The notes beneath the pieces were generated by a model, which was not told where the DNA came from, made no database searches, and saw nothing but the letters and a program-made list of their open reading frames with translations. A program made the position numbers and the translations under genes. From positions 1-10,676 of the forward strand of contig CANEVK010000066.1 in assembly GCA_947442115.1 (NCBI GenBank): a stretch of 10,676 bases of DNA, given 5' to 3'. Shown here piece by piece: positions 1 to 7,419 of the stretch (positions are counted from its first letter, which is position 1; the number at the start of each line of letters is the position of its first letter). The stretch comes from Bacteriovoracaceae bacterium. Lineage in GTDB: Bacteria; Bdellovibrionota; Bacteriovoracia; Bacteriovoracales; Bacteriovoracaceae.

Positions 1-1
1 G

Positions 2-895
2 AAAGAGAAAAAGTATTTCACCCATTGGGTCGAGCATGAAGCTCTGCTAGCTTCTTGGAGAGTCCTTGTGGCCAGGGAGCTTTATAGTCACGGCATTGAG
101 CGAGCGGAGAGGATCAAACTCATTCAAAAATATCTCCTGACTCATCCAAGAGTCTCCATCAGACAAAAAGTCGAGCAGGCGATTATAAGTAGTTTGGTTT
201 TACAGTTACAAAAAATGCAAGATCAGAAAAAACATGATCTTTTTCAAGCTGAAAAGGAGCTGAGCTACTGGATTGGCCGAGACATCAAAGCCGATGAAAT
301 AGCTTTTCAATTCCCAGATGAGAAGAGAGTGTTTATTCCTGTTGAAGATAAAACAATTGATGATATCGAATTGATTCTCGCTAAAAATCAATTAGAAATA
401 TCTAAGATCGATGCAGAGATGGCCAAAAAAGAAAGACGTCCTGATCTCTTTTTAGGTGCAGGTTACAGAGTTGAAAATGTCATCCCTCAAAACCAGTTTA
501 GTTATGGAGTCATTGGTCTTAATATTCCGATATGGGACACGGGAGCTTTAAGAAGCGAGGCGAGCCGAGCACGTGTCAAGCGTGATGAAAAAATTCTGGA
601 GGAGTCACAGAAAAAAGTTGTTCTCAAACATCAAAAACAATTGGAAATGGTTCAATATTTTTTGAGTCAAGTCCGACGATTTCCTAATCGACTTTTAAAC
701 CAGCAAGAACAATCAATTCATCAAGCGGAGATAGGATTTAAACAAGGCCTGATTGATGTGAACACATTTCTACTGTCTGAAACGCAAACACACGATGTGA
801 TCGATCAAATTTATTTGAGTTGGATGGGTTACCTTGAAAACTTAAGTACCTTACAACTTATGAGATCAGAAAAATTTGAATGGGAGACAAAATGA
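2..895 (+). CDS. TolC-family outer-membrane efflux protein, 5'-truncated by window edge
   Basis: This is the outer-membrane channel of a tripartite exporter, which would carry substrate from the RND pump and adaptor out of the cell. The reading frame is open from base 2 with no stop, so the true start lies upstream and 297 residues are visible; a GTG at 68 is only an internal codon. The segment RRPDLFLGAGYR (about 433-468) followed by GLNIPIWDTGALRSEASRA is the typical OEP repeat: a beta strand that leads into a long coiled-coil helix. The C-terminal part (about 680-880) is again helical, with GFKQGLIDVNTFLLSETQT resembling the usual YxxGxxxxxxLLxAQ helix of the family. The stop codon overlaps the start codon of the RND gene (ATGA, 892-895), so the two are almost certainly co-transcribed and translationally coupled. 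The N-terminal half and signal peptide cannot be seen. Confidence 0.88.
   Translation, partial: KEKKYFTHWVEHEALLASWRVLVARELYSHGIERAERIKLIQKYLLTHPRVSIRQKVEQAIISSLVLQLQKMQDQKKHDLFQAEKELSYWIGRDIKADEIAFQFPDEKRVFIPVEDKTIDDIELILAKNQLEISKIDAEMAKKERRPDLFLGAGYRVENVIPQNQFSYGVIGLNIPIWDTGALRSEASRARVKRDEKILEESQKKVVLKHQKQLEMVQYFLSQVRRFPNRLLNQQEQSIHQAEIGFKQGLIDVNTFLLSETQTHDVIDQIYLSWMGYLENLSTLQLMRSEKFEWETK
882..887 (+). promoter_or_regulatory. Ribosome binding site deciding the RND pump start
   Basis: GGGAGA lies inside the end of the tolC-like gene, four bases before the ATG at 892. It supports initiation at 892 (MKRPSVLDQA) rather than at the in-frame ATG at 880, because that ATG overlaps the Shine-Dalgarno sequence itself. 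Confidence 0.7.
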
Positions 896-3800
896 AAAGG
901 CCATCAGTTTTAGATCAGGCCATTGATTGGGCACTGGCAAATAAATTTTGGGTGATCACATTAACAGTTCTTTTTACTCTTGGAACGCTTTATAAAGTAC
1001 AAGATTTATCAGTGGATGCAGTTCCTGATATTACCAATATTCAAGTTGTCGTGAATACTAAAACCAAGGGCCTTGATCCCGAGAAAGTAGAACTAACAGT
1101 CACTCAACCTCTTGAATATGAAATGATGGGTATTCCCGATCTTCAGGATATGCGCTCTATTTCTAAGTTTGGCCTTTCTCAAGTCACACTTATCTTCAAA
1201 GATGGAACAGATATCTATTGGGCGAGACAACAGGTCTCAGAAAAACTAGTTATTGCCTCTGGATCTCTTCCTGGTGGTTTACAACCTGAGCTTGCTCCAA
1301 TCACCACTGGGCTTGGTGAGGTTTACATGTACAGTGTGGGTCTCAAAAATGATTCACCCTATTGGCAAAAGAGTAAAAAAGAACGGATGCTTTACCTGAG
1401 GGAAGTTCAAGATTTTGTGATTCGTCCAGCTCTCCGAAGGATCCATGATATTGCTGATATTGATTCAAATGGAGGACTAAAAAAAGAACTTCATATCAAC
1501 ATTATTCCTGAGCTCCTGATTAAACATGGTCTGACGATTGATAAGGTTCAAGATAAACTCAGAGGCCTTGGAGAGAGTTTTGGTGGAGGAACAATTGATG
1601 CGGACAAAAAATCTCTCATCATCAAATCTTCAACTTCTATTGATGAAATCCAAGATCTTGAATCCATTAGTCTCACTCAAAGATACAATGGTGAGCGACT
1701 TAAATTAAAAGATGTGGCCAATGTCGGCATCGATTCACCTCTTAGAATTGGTGGGGCAACCTTTAATGGAGAAGAAACAGTCCTTGGAACAGTCCTCATG
1801 AAAAATGGAGGAAATGGTCGTGTGGTTAGTCTTGAAGTGGAAGATAAAATTCAGAAAATTCCAGTACCTCAGGATATAAAAATTACGCAGCTTTATTCTC
1901 GTGGATTTCTAGTTAATACCACCTTAAAAACGGTGATTAAAAATCTGGTGGAAGGTGCTCTCTTAGTCGTATTCATCTTACTTGTCGTCCTCGGGAATTG
2001 GCGAGCGGCCGTAATTGTGTCTATTATCATTCCACTTTCCATGCTTGGAACCACCATGGGTATGCAGTTCTTGCATATTTCTGGAAACTTAATGAGTCTT
2101 GGGGCCATCGACTTCGGTCTTGTGGTCGATGGAGCAGTGGTCTTAATTGAAACTCTCGTGGCAAGTTTTTATGCTCTTACAGCTGAAGAGCGCAAAACAC
2201 TGACTAAAGATCAAATTGTTGCAGCAAAAGCTAAAAACGTCATGCGCCCAGTAGTATTTGGATTACTGATGATCATGCTCGTTTATATTCCTATTTTGCT
2301 CCTTGAGGGAGTTGAGGGAAAAATGTTTCGCCCGATGGCCTATACCGTTCTTATGACATTAGGTTGGTCACTATTCTTTACCATCTTTTTAATGCCCGTA
2401 TTGGCCTCAGTCTTCATTAAAATCCCAGAGCATACCGAAGGTGAGGAGCATGATACCTATTTGTTCAGAAAATTAAAAAATTGGTATCAACCTATCCTGA
2501 ATAAAGTGATTCATCATCCTAAGAGCTTGATAGGAATTGGTCTAGTGCTCGCTGTACTCAGTGTTATGAGTTTGCTTCAGTTAGGGGCCGACTTTGCACC
2601 TCAACTCGATGAGGGTGATATGGTTGTCAACATTACTCGTAATGCTCGCATATCACTCAATGAAGCGATTAGAGAGCAAGAAGAGGTTGAAAAGAAGGTC
2701 GCTCTAATTCCTGAAGTCGAATTAGTCTTTTCTCGTCTTGGAACTCCAGAATCTGCAACAGATCCCATGGGTGTGCATCTGACTGATATGTTTGTGATGT
2801 TGAAGAAAGATCGCAGCCTCTGGACCGTAAAGACCAAAGAGGAAGTTTATCAAAAAGTAAAAAAAGCGATTGAAGATTTACCTTTTGAGCAGGAGATAGC
2901 TTCAACTCAACCTATCGAGATGCGTTTTAATGAAATGTTGGAGGGATCTCGAGCTGATGTGTCCCTTAAAGTGATTGGTAATGATTTGACATACATGGTG
3001 GAGGAAATTGACTCTCTCGCCTTGAAAATGCAGAAAATTCCTGGTCTTGAAAGTGCTGAAATGGATCCACTGACAGCACTTAGAAAAAGTCAGGTCATAG
3101 ATATCAAACCTAAATTTAGTGAAATCTCAAAACTCAATATTAGTTTGGATGAGTTCAATCAAACCGTTGTGAGCTTTATGCAAGGAGCAGTGATTGGCCA
3201 GTGGATACAGGGAACGAGAAGATTTATGATTGTTCTCCATCTTGATGAGGAGAGACGAGATAAAATTGATGAAATTAAAAAACTACCGGTGGTTCTGCCT
3301 GATGGAGGAAGTGTTCCTTTAGAGCAAATTGCTAATATTGAGATTAAAGATCAAGTGACGACGATTGCTCGTAATTGGGGGCAACGTTATGCGGCCCTTT
3401 CTTTAAACATCGATAACAGAGACACTATGAGTTTTGTGACCGACGTAAAAGATATTATAAGTAAAAATCCAGTTCGTGGGGATCATCGTTTTCATCTTGG
3501 GGGACAATTTAATAATCTTGAGCGTGCTAAATGGCGACTGGCCATGATTATTCCATTGACTCTCATTTTTATTATCTTCATCTTGTGGAGGGAGTTCTCC
3601 TCCTTTAAAGATGCCCTCATCATATTTCTTTGTGTTCCGTTTGCTGCCTTTGGAGGCGTCTTTGCTCTTTATTTCAGGGATATCCATCTTAGTTTGTCTG
3701 CAGCCGTGGGTTTTATTGCTCTCATTGGTATTGCTTTACTTAATGGAATCGTGCTCCTGACTGTGTTTAATCAGTTGCGTGAACAAAATACCAAAGAAAA

Positions 3801-4035
3801 TTTAAAAGATATTGTTATTCGTGGAACTTTGTCCCGACTTCGCCCCGTGGTGATGACTGCTTTAGTGGCCTCTATTGGTTTTATTCCAATGGCGCTTAAT
3901 ACTGGACTTGGGTCCGAGGTTCAAAGACCTTTAGCTTCCGTTGTTATCGGTGGAATTTTATTTTCAACCGTTTTAACTCTTCTGATTTTTCCTTCAATCT
4001 ATCTTTTTTTTCATGTAAAAAAAGAATCAGTTTAA
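892..4035 (+). CDS. Heavy-metal efflux RND transporter, CzcA/CusA family
   Basis: This is an inner-membrane proton/metal antiporter that drives cations from periplasm or cytoplasm into the adaptor/TolC conduit. At 1047 residues it has the full family length. It opens with a first membrane helix (WALANKFWVITLTVLFTLGTLY) and the conserved VDAVPDITNIQV segment. Membrane helices 2-6 fall around residues 340-560 and the last block around 880-1040, each after a periplasmic porter domain. Helix 4 carries the heavy-metal-efflux signature DFGxxxDGAVVxxE with D407, D413 and E420. Their spacing equals D402/D408/E415 of Cupriavidus CzcA, the proton-relay residues. DFG...DGA is the pattern of divalent-cation pumps (Zn/Co/Cd/Ni), unlike the AIG...DAA pattern of CusA-type Cu/Ag pumps, so a divalent substrate is inferred. 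The usual EN after the motif is ET here. The gene is coupled to the upstream outer-membrane gene, and no adaptor gene sits on either side within view. Which metal it exports cannot be decided from sequence alone. Confidence 0.93.
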   Translation: MKRPSVLDQAIDWALANKFWVITLTVLFTLGTLYKVQDLSVDAVPDITNIQVVVNTKTKGLDPEKVELTVTQPLEYEMMGIPDLQDMRSISKFGLSQVTLIFKDGTDIYWARQQVSEKLVIASGSLPGGLQPELAPITTGLGEVYMYSVGLKNDSPYWQKSKKERMLYLREVQDFVIRPALRRIHDIADIDSNGGLKKELHINIIPELLIKHGLTIDKVQDKLRGLGESFGGGTIDADKKSLIIKSSTSIDEIQDLESISLTQRYNGERLKLKDVANVGIDSPLRIGGATFNGEETVLGTVLMKNGGNGRVVSLEVEDKIQKIPVPQDIKITQLYSRGFLVNTTLKTVIKNLVEGALLVVFILLVVLGNWRAAVIVSIIIPLSMLGTTMGMQFLHISGNLMSLGAIDFGLVVDGAVVLIETLVASFYALTAEERKTLTKDQIVAAKAKNVMRPVVFGLLMIMLVYIPILLLEGVEGKMFRPMAYTVLMTLGWSLFFTIFLMPVLASVFIKIPEHTEGEEHDTYLFRKLKNWYQPILNKVIHHPKSLIGIGLVLAVLSVMSLLQLGADFAPQLDEGDMVVNITRNARISLNEAIREQEEVEKKVALIPEVELVFSRLGTPESATDPMGVHLTDMFVMLKKDRSLWTVKTKEEVYQKVKKAIEDLPFEQEIASTQPIEMRFNEMLEGSRADVSLKVIGNDLTYMVEEIDSLALKMQKIPGLESAEMDPLTALRKSQVIDIKPKFSEISKLNISLDEFNQTVVSFMQGAVIGQWIQGTRRFMIVLHLDEERRDKIDEIKKLPVVLPDGGSVPLEQIANIEIKDQVTTIARNWGQRYAALSLNIDNRDTMSFVTDVKDIISKNPVRGDHRFHLGGQFNNLERAKWRLAMIIPLTLIFIIFILWREFSSFKDALIIFLCVPFAAFGGVFALYFRDIHLSLSAAVGFIALIGIALLNGIVLLTVFNQLREQNTKENLKDIVIRGTLSRLRPVVMTALVASIGFIPMALNTGLGSEVQRPLASVVIGGILFSTVLTLLIFPSIYLFFHVKKESV

Positions 4036-4066
4036 TCTCCTTATTCGGTGGCTTTCTTCTTGCTCT

Positions 4067-4104
4067 CTCTTTTTGATAAAAGAGGCATGATGGAAGCCAT
4101 CAGC
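4067..4104 (+). promoter_or_regulatory. Two adjacent dyads in the leader of the CBS gene
   Basis: The gap between the RND gene and the CBS gene holds two short inverted repeats. The first is CTCTTTT/AAAAGAG (4067-4073 and 4078-4084) around a TGAT loop. The second is TGATGG/CCATCA (4088-4093 and 4097-4102) around AAG, extendable by GC/GC with one bulged base. Neither is followed by a T tract, so they do not look like an intrinsic terminator. They could be an operator or an mRNA leader structure just upstream of the ribosome binding site. No good promoter pair was found here. Confidence 0.35.
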
Positions 4105-4116
4105 TTGAAATGTTAC

Positions 4117-4123
4117 AAGGAGG
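4117..4123 (+). promoter_or_regulatory. Strong ribosome binding site for the CBS gene
   Basis: AAGGAGG is the best Shine-Dalgarno match in the window. It lies five bases before the ATG at 4129 and only two before the ATG at 4126, so 4129 is preferred. Confidence 0.8.
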
Positions 4124-4128
4124 ACATG

Positions 4129-4572
4129 ATGAAAAAAGTCAAAGATGTGATGAGCTCTCACCCCGTGACTTGTCTTGCAGATGCGACTCTTGAGCATGTC
4201 GCTAAATTGATGCTTGAGCATGATTGTGGAGAAATTCCAGTTGTTGATACTGAAAAGAGTTTAAATCCCATCGGTGTTATTACAGATCGTGATATTTGCA
4301 TCAGAACGCTGGCCTTAGGTAAAAATCCCCTTCAACTCAAAGTCAGAGATTTTATGACCTCACCAGTCACTGTCGTAGAGGTTGATAAACCGATCGAGGC
4401 TTGTTGTGAAATCATGGAAGCCAAAAAAATTAGACGAGTCCCGGTTGTCGATCTAAATGGGAGGATCTGTGGAATGATTTCCCTCGCAGATCTTGCTAAT
4501 AAACTCGATGATGCCATTACGTCTGAAGTCGTAAAAAATATTTCTGTACCGGGTAAGCCTCTGGTGGCATGA
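4129..4572 (+). CDS. Stand-alone tandem CBS-domain protein
   Basis: This small cytoplasmic protein of 147 residues consists almost entirely of two CBS domains. CBS1 spans about residues 5-65 (VKDVMSSHPVTC... GEIPVVD... GVITDRDI) and CBS2 about 72-127 (VRDFMTSPVTVV... IRRVPVVD... GMISLADLA). A CBS pair folds into a Bateman module that in this family usually binds adenine nucleotides such as AMP, ATP or SAM, and it acts as an energy or metabolite sensor. No catalytic or DNA-binding domain is fused to it. The start was chosen from the AAGGAGG at 4117-4123; an upstream in-frame GTG at 4048 has no ribosome site and would add an unrelated tail. It follows the metal pump by 93 bases and could be read through from it, but it may have its own control. 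The ligand and the protein partner cannot be deduced. Confidence 0.9.
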   Translation: MKKVKDVMSSHPVTCLADATLEHVAKLMLEHDCGEIPVVDTEKSLNPIGVITDRDICIRTLALGKNPLQLKVRDFMTSPVTVVEVDKPIEACCEIMEAKKIRRVPVVDLNGRICGMISLADLANKLDDAITSEVVKNISVPGKPLVA

Positions 4573-4580
4573 ATAATAAG

Positions 4581-4609
4581 TTGAATTCTTTCTGACTCAG
4601 GTTAGAATT
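4581..4609 (+). promoter_or_regulatory. Candidate promoter overlapping a dyad, upstream of the PAP2 gene
   Basis: TTGAAT (4581-4586) and TAGAAT (4603-4608) are separated by 16 bp and resemble sigma-70 -35 and -10 boxes. An imperfect palindrome covers the same bases: AATTCT (4584-4589) pairs with AGAATT (4604-4609), around the perfect CTGA-C-TCAG (4592-4600). The dyad could be an operator. As RNA it could form an AU-rich hairpin ending the CBS transcript, since TTTATT follows. The -10 box lies only six bases before the ATG at 4615. Confidence 0.4.
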
Positions 4610-4614
4610 TATTC

Positions 4615-5325
4615 ATGAAATCTAAAATTATCACCCTATGTTTACTATTTTCTATTAATGTCTCTTTTGGAAGCTCCTTGAAAAAGGAGCTTACTTCACC
4701 ATTTACTACACCCGCCTCAACTTATTTTTGGTCAGGTGTTGCCGCTACGACTTTCTTAGTTTTAACTCAAGACTCTATTTCTGATCCCGTGACTGAGGAT
4801 TTAAGTACTCACGAGCCATTAGGTGATGCCGCTGTGGTTGGGGACCTCTACGGTCAACTCATCCCTAACGCTGCTTACACTCTAGGAATGTATGGTCATT
4901 ATTATTTTACAGAAAATAAAACTTCAGCGACTCGCGCTGAGATGATGTTTAAGGCGAGTTTATATTCAGGACTAACAACAACCGTTCTAAAGTATACCCT
5001 TCGTCAACCAAGGCCAGATAATATTCAGGAAAAAAACTCTTTCCCGTCAGGCCATACCACAACTGCTTTTGCCTTTGCTTCTCTTGTGACCATGGAGCAT
5101 GGTTGGAAGTGGGGTGCCCCAGCTCTGGCACTGGCCACCCTCACTGGAGTGAGCCGTATGAATGATGGGAGACACTTCCTTCAGGATGTTTTAGCTGGCA
5201 TGACAGTTGGTGTGGGGTATGGACTTGGTGTTTGGTATGCTCAAAGAGGGGAAAGTTCATCTGCTGTGATAATTCCCATTTTAGATGGACAGACTTTTGG
5301 CGCACGGGCCGTGGCGAGTTTTTAA
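4615..5325 (+). CDS. PAP2-family (type 2 phosphatidic acid) phosphatase with signal peptide
   Basis: This 236-residue phosphatase of the PAP2/haloperoxidase superfamily would remove phosphate from a lipid or other phosphoester on the outer face of the inner membrane or in the periplasm. All three catalytic motifs are intact: KX6RP at K126-P134, PSGH at 144-147, and SRX5HX3D at S180-D191 with H147 and H187 as the expected catalytic histidines. Residues 1-19 look like a cleavable signal peptide (positive start, hydrophobic core, SFG before SS). Several short hydrophobic stretches follow (about 35-50, 85-98, 113-127, 148-160, 165-180, 190-210), compatible with the usual membrane bundle. The last 20 residues end in an aromatic Phe after an alternating pattern. 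The substrate is unknown; undecaprenyl-PP, phosphatidate, PGP and lipid A are all possible. The start lacks a clear Shine-Dalgarno sequence. The oxidoreductase gene begins one base after its stop. Confidence 0.9.
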   Translation: MKSKIITLCLLFSINVSFGSSLKKELTSPFTTPASTYFWSGVAATTFLVLTQDSISDPVTEDLSTHEPLGDAAVVGDLYGQLIPNAAYTLGMYGHYYFTENKTSATRAEMMFKASLYSGLTTTVLKYTLRQPRPDNIQEKNSFPSGHTTTAFAFASLVTMEHGWKWGAPALALATLTGVSRMNDGRHFLQDVLAGMTVGVGYGLGVWYAQRGESSSAVIIPILDGQTFGARAVASF

Positions 5326-5326
5326 A

Positions 5327-6370
5327 ATGAAAAAAATTGTCATTCATTCTCCTGGATCATATGAAAAGTTAAAACTTGAGGAAGCTTCAGACCTTGTACC
5401 TGAAAAGGATGAAGTCGTGGTGGAAACAAAAGCTTTTGGCGTTAATTATGCTGATTGTTGTGTTCGCTGGGGTGTTTATGAATCTGCAAAAAAATTTATA
5501 GGCTGGCCCATCACTCCCGGATTTGAATTTTCTGGTTATGTCAAAAAAGTCGGGCCAGGAGTTCAAAAATTTAAAGTCGGGGATAAAGTTTTTGGCATCA
5601 CTCTGTTTAATGCTTATGCAACAGAAGTCAAAGTCCCTGAAAAGCACCTTTACCATCTTCCCTTAAATTTTAGTTTTGAAGAAGCGGCTGCTTTTCCTGC
5701 TGTTTTTATGACGGCCTATCACGCGCTTTTTCAAATTATACGTTTACCGAAAGAAGCCAACATTCTTGTTCATTCTGCTGGTGGTGGCGTTGGTTCAGCT
5801 ATTCTGCAACTCGCTCGGGCTAAAAATTTAACGGCTTTTGGTGTGGTTGGATCTTCTCATAAAATGGATTATGTAAAATCCTTGGGAGCTTCAGCGGTTA
5901 TTGATAAATCTCAAGATAATCTTTGGGCCAAGGCAAGTGAGTTGTGTCCCCAGGGTTATGATGCTGTTTTGGATGCTAATGGGCCTTCAACTTTAAATGA
6001 AAGTTATAAGCATCTTCGCCCTACTGGCAAACTTATTATTTATGGAGCACACTCGCTGCTCCCTCAGTCAAAATCAGGTCGAATGAATTATCTCAAGGCA
6101 GGTTGGGGACTTTTAAAAATGCCTCGCTTTAATCCCATGAATCTTGTCACAGAAAATAAAAGTCTTATTGGTTTTAATTTGTCCTTTCTTTTTGAAAGAG
6201 ATGATCTCGTGGGCGAGGGCATGAATGATCTTCTTCAACTCATTGAAGAAGGAAAAATAGTTCCTCCGCGAGTCACTTCATTTCCGATGAAGGACATCGC
6301 TCGAGCTCATGAGCTTATTGAGTCAGGTCAATCAACTGGGAAAATCGTTATTTCAGTTGCCCTCAGCTAG
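5327..6370 (+). CDS. MDR-superfamily NAD(P)H quinone oxidoreductase, VAT-1-like
   Basis: This is a 347-residue cytoplasmic medium-chain reductase of the zinc-independent quinone-oxidoreductase branch. The N-terminal GroES-like domain shows NYADCCVRWGVY, TPGFEFSGYVKKVGPGV and KVGDKVFG (about residues 40-90). The Rossmann domain carries the nucleotide-binding motif SAGGGVGSAILQLA (about 150-163). The later segment GKLIIYGAHSLL, the long insert and GFNLSFLFERDD resemble vertebrate VAT-1 and bacterial relatives more than plain QorA. The structural-zinc cysteine cluster of alcohol dehydrogenases is absent. The ATG at 5327 was chosen because the product then begins with the usual first strand (MKKIVIHSPG); the in-frame ATG at 5285 lies inside the PAP2 gene. 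The one-base gap to the PAP2 stop, with only a weak GGCGAG upstream, suggests translational coupling. The last 18 bases overlap the end of the opposing exbD gene. The substrate is unknown. Confidence 0.9.
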   Translation: MKKIVIHSPGSYEKLKLEEASDLVPEKDEVVVETKAFGVNYADCCVRWGVYESAKKFIGWPITPGFEFSGYVKKVGPGVQKFKVGDKVFGITLFNAYATEVKVPEKHLYHLPLNFSFEEAAAFPAVFMTAYHALFQIIRLPKEANILVHSAGGGVGSAILQLARAKNLTAFGVVGSSHKMDYVKSLGASAVIDKSQDNLWAKASELCPQGYDAVLDANGPSTLNESYKHLRPTGKLIIYGAHSLLPQSKSGRMNYLKAGWGLLKMPRFNPMNLVTENKSLIGFNLSFLFERDDLVGEGMNDLLQLIEEGKIVPPRVTSFPMKDIARAHELIESGQSTGKIVISVALS

Positions 6371-6871
6371 AACAACAAATTTAAATTCTTTGAAGCCTGC
6401 TGAAGCACAAGTATGCATCACTCTTTTAAGATATTCATATTTTATCGATTTATCGACGACAAGATTTGCAACACCTGAAAAAGGTTTTGCTTTGGGAGAG
6501 AGTTTCTCAGATTGCTTAATCGTCTCTTTTATTTTGACGAGTTCATTATAGAGAGGAATGATTCGTCTACCACCCTCATCATAGATTTGTGTATCACTAG
6601 CATTTGCAACATTAAATATCTCTTTATCATCGAGCCAAATCTGACTTTTAGAAACTTGGACATTGACTCCAAAACTATTGAGAGTCTCAGAATTTGATCG
6701 AGGGATCTCAATCCCTTCAGGTACATTAATGACTACACCAGATGAGTTATAACTTTGAAGCAGAAATACCATGAGAATCGTTAAAATATCTAGGAGTGAA
6801 GTGATATCGATGTCAAAAGCACCTCCACCTTTTCTTCCTCTTCGACTTTTTATAGAACGTGATCTGGCCAT
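6353..6871 (-). CDS. ExbD/TolR-family proton-channel protein (second of the pair)
   Basis: This 172-residue protein has a short basic cytoplasmic N-terminus (MARSRSIKSRRGRK) and one membrane helix (about 22-42, DIDITSLLDILTILMVFLLQ) with the family's essential membrane aspartate, here D28. A periplasmic domain follows and ends in the typical VVDKSIKYEYLKRVMHTCASAGFKEFKFVV. Together with the ExbB/TolQ pentamer, such proteins convert proton flow into mechanical work on a periplasmic partner. The domain is longer than the usual ~140-residue ExbD owing to an insert around residues 85-125. It begins nine bases after the stop of the other exbD, with AGGCAG as a weak ribosome site. The product differs clearly from that neighbour, so this is an old paralogous pair rather than a recent duplication. 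The partner protein is not in view. Confidence 0.9.
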   Translation of the reverse strand: MARSRSIKSRRGRKGGGAFDIDITSLLDILTILMVFLLQSYNSSGVVINVPEGIEIPRSNSETLNSFGVNVQVSKSQIWLDDKEIFNVANASDTQIYDEGGRRIIPLYNELVKIKETIKQSEKLSPKAKPFSGVANLVVDKSIKYEYLKRVMHTCASAGFKEFKFVVLAEGN

Positions 6872-6880
6872 ACTCTGCCT

Positions 6881-7411
6881 TTAACTCATGAGGTTACTAA
6901 AAATAATTTTGCTAAATAATTCTTTGAGCTTTTCATCTACACCTTCTTTATTAGGTTTATAGATAGCTTCATCTGTTTTATTTAGTCTGCGAACAGTATC
7001 CATAATTCTCACGATCTCTTCGTAAGTCAGATCTCCCTCCGGCTCAAGAATGATAGTATTTTCATCGAGGTACTGCTTTTTGAGTCCAATCAGAGCATTG
7101 TGCAGCTCATCTAGATTATAAGTACCGTCACCTTGGCGATTGAAAGTCTGTATGGGCCTTGAAGGGACTCCACGAGATAGCGTCATTTGATTAGTTTCGA
7201 TCTTAAGAGTGAGGGCCAGAGGATCTTTTTGATCTTTAGGTGGCTCTTGATCCGAAACAATAGGAACATCGCTGCCAACTTCATAGATTTTTAAAAATGT
7301 TGCCGACATTAAAAGAAAGAAAATAAAAATGAAAATTGAATCCATAATGGGGATGAGGTTCAATTTTTCATCAGGCTTTTTTCTTTTACGAGAGCTTGGT
7401 ACCTTAAGCAT
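6881..7411 (-). CDS. ExbD/TolR-family proton-channel protein (first of the pair)
   Basis: This 176-residue protein has a basic N-terminal tail (SSRKRKKPDEK) and a membrane helix with NLIPIMDSIFIFIFFLLM, in which D24 is the conserved proton-carrying aspartate. Its periplasmic domain includes the family pattern IILEPEGDLTYEEIVRIMDTVRRL (about 121-144). After this comes an extra charged, probably helical C-terminal tail (about 152-176) that standard ExbD/TolR proteins lack. The gene starts eight bases after the exbB stop, with AAGGAT overlapping that stop as the likely ribosome site, so it is translated with exbB. Two non-identical ExbD proteins behind one ExbB resemble the AglR-AglQ-AglS gliding motor of Myxococcus and similar operons in Bdellovibrio relatives. 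That match is by architecture only. Confidence 0.88.
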   Translation of the reverse strand: MLKVPSSRKRKKPDEKLNLIPIMDSIFIFIFFLLMSATFLKIYEVGSDVPIVSDQEPPKDQKDPLALTLKIETNQMTLSRGVPSRPIQTFNRQGDGTYNLDELHNALIGLKKQYLDENTIILEPEGDLTYEEIVRIMDTVRRLNKTDEAIYKPNKEGVDEKLKELFSKIIFSNLMS

Positions 7412-7419
7412 GTTGATCC

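Noticed and set aside
880..891. ATG at 880 as the RND pump start
   Set aside because: It overlaps the GGGAGA ribosome site that serves the ATG at 892, and it adds four residues absent from the usual family start.
3403..3687. Antisense open frame inside the RND pump gene, and similar frames opposite other genes
   Set aside because: They lie wholly opposite well-conserved coding sequence, have low-complexity or unrecognisable products and no ribosome sites, so they are shadows of the real genes.
4048..4128. GTG at 4048 as a longer start of the CBS protein
   Set aside because: There is no ribosome site before it, the added residues do not belong to a CBS domain, and AAGGAGG clearly marks the start at 4129.
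5285..5326. ATG at 5285 as a longer oxidoreductase start
   Set aside because: It lies inside the PAP2 coding region and adds residues ahead of the normal first beta strand of the reductase.
6333..6359. Inverted repeat CAACTG...CAGTTG near the convergent gene ends, as a bidirectional terminator
   Set aside because: Only six base pairs with a 15-base loop and no T tract on either side, so a chance match is likely.
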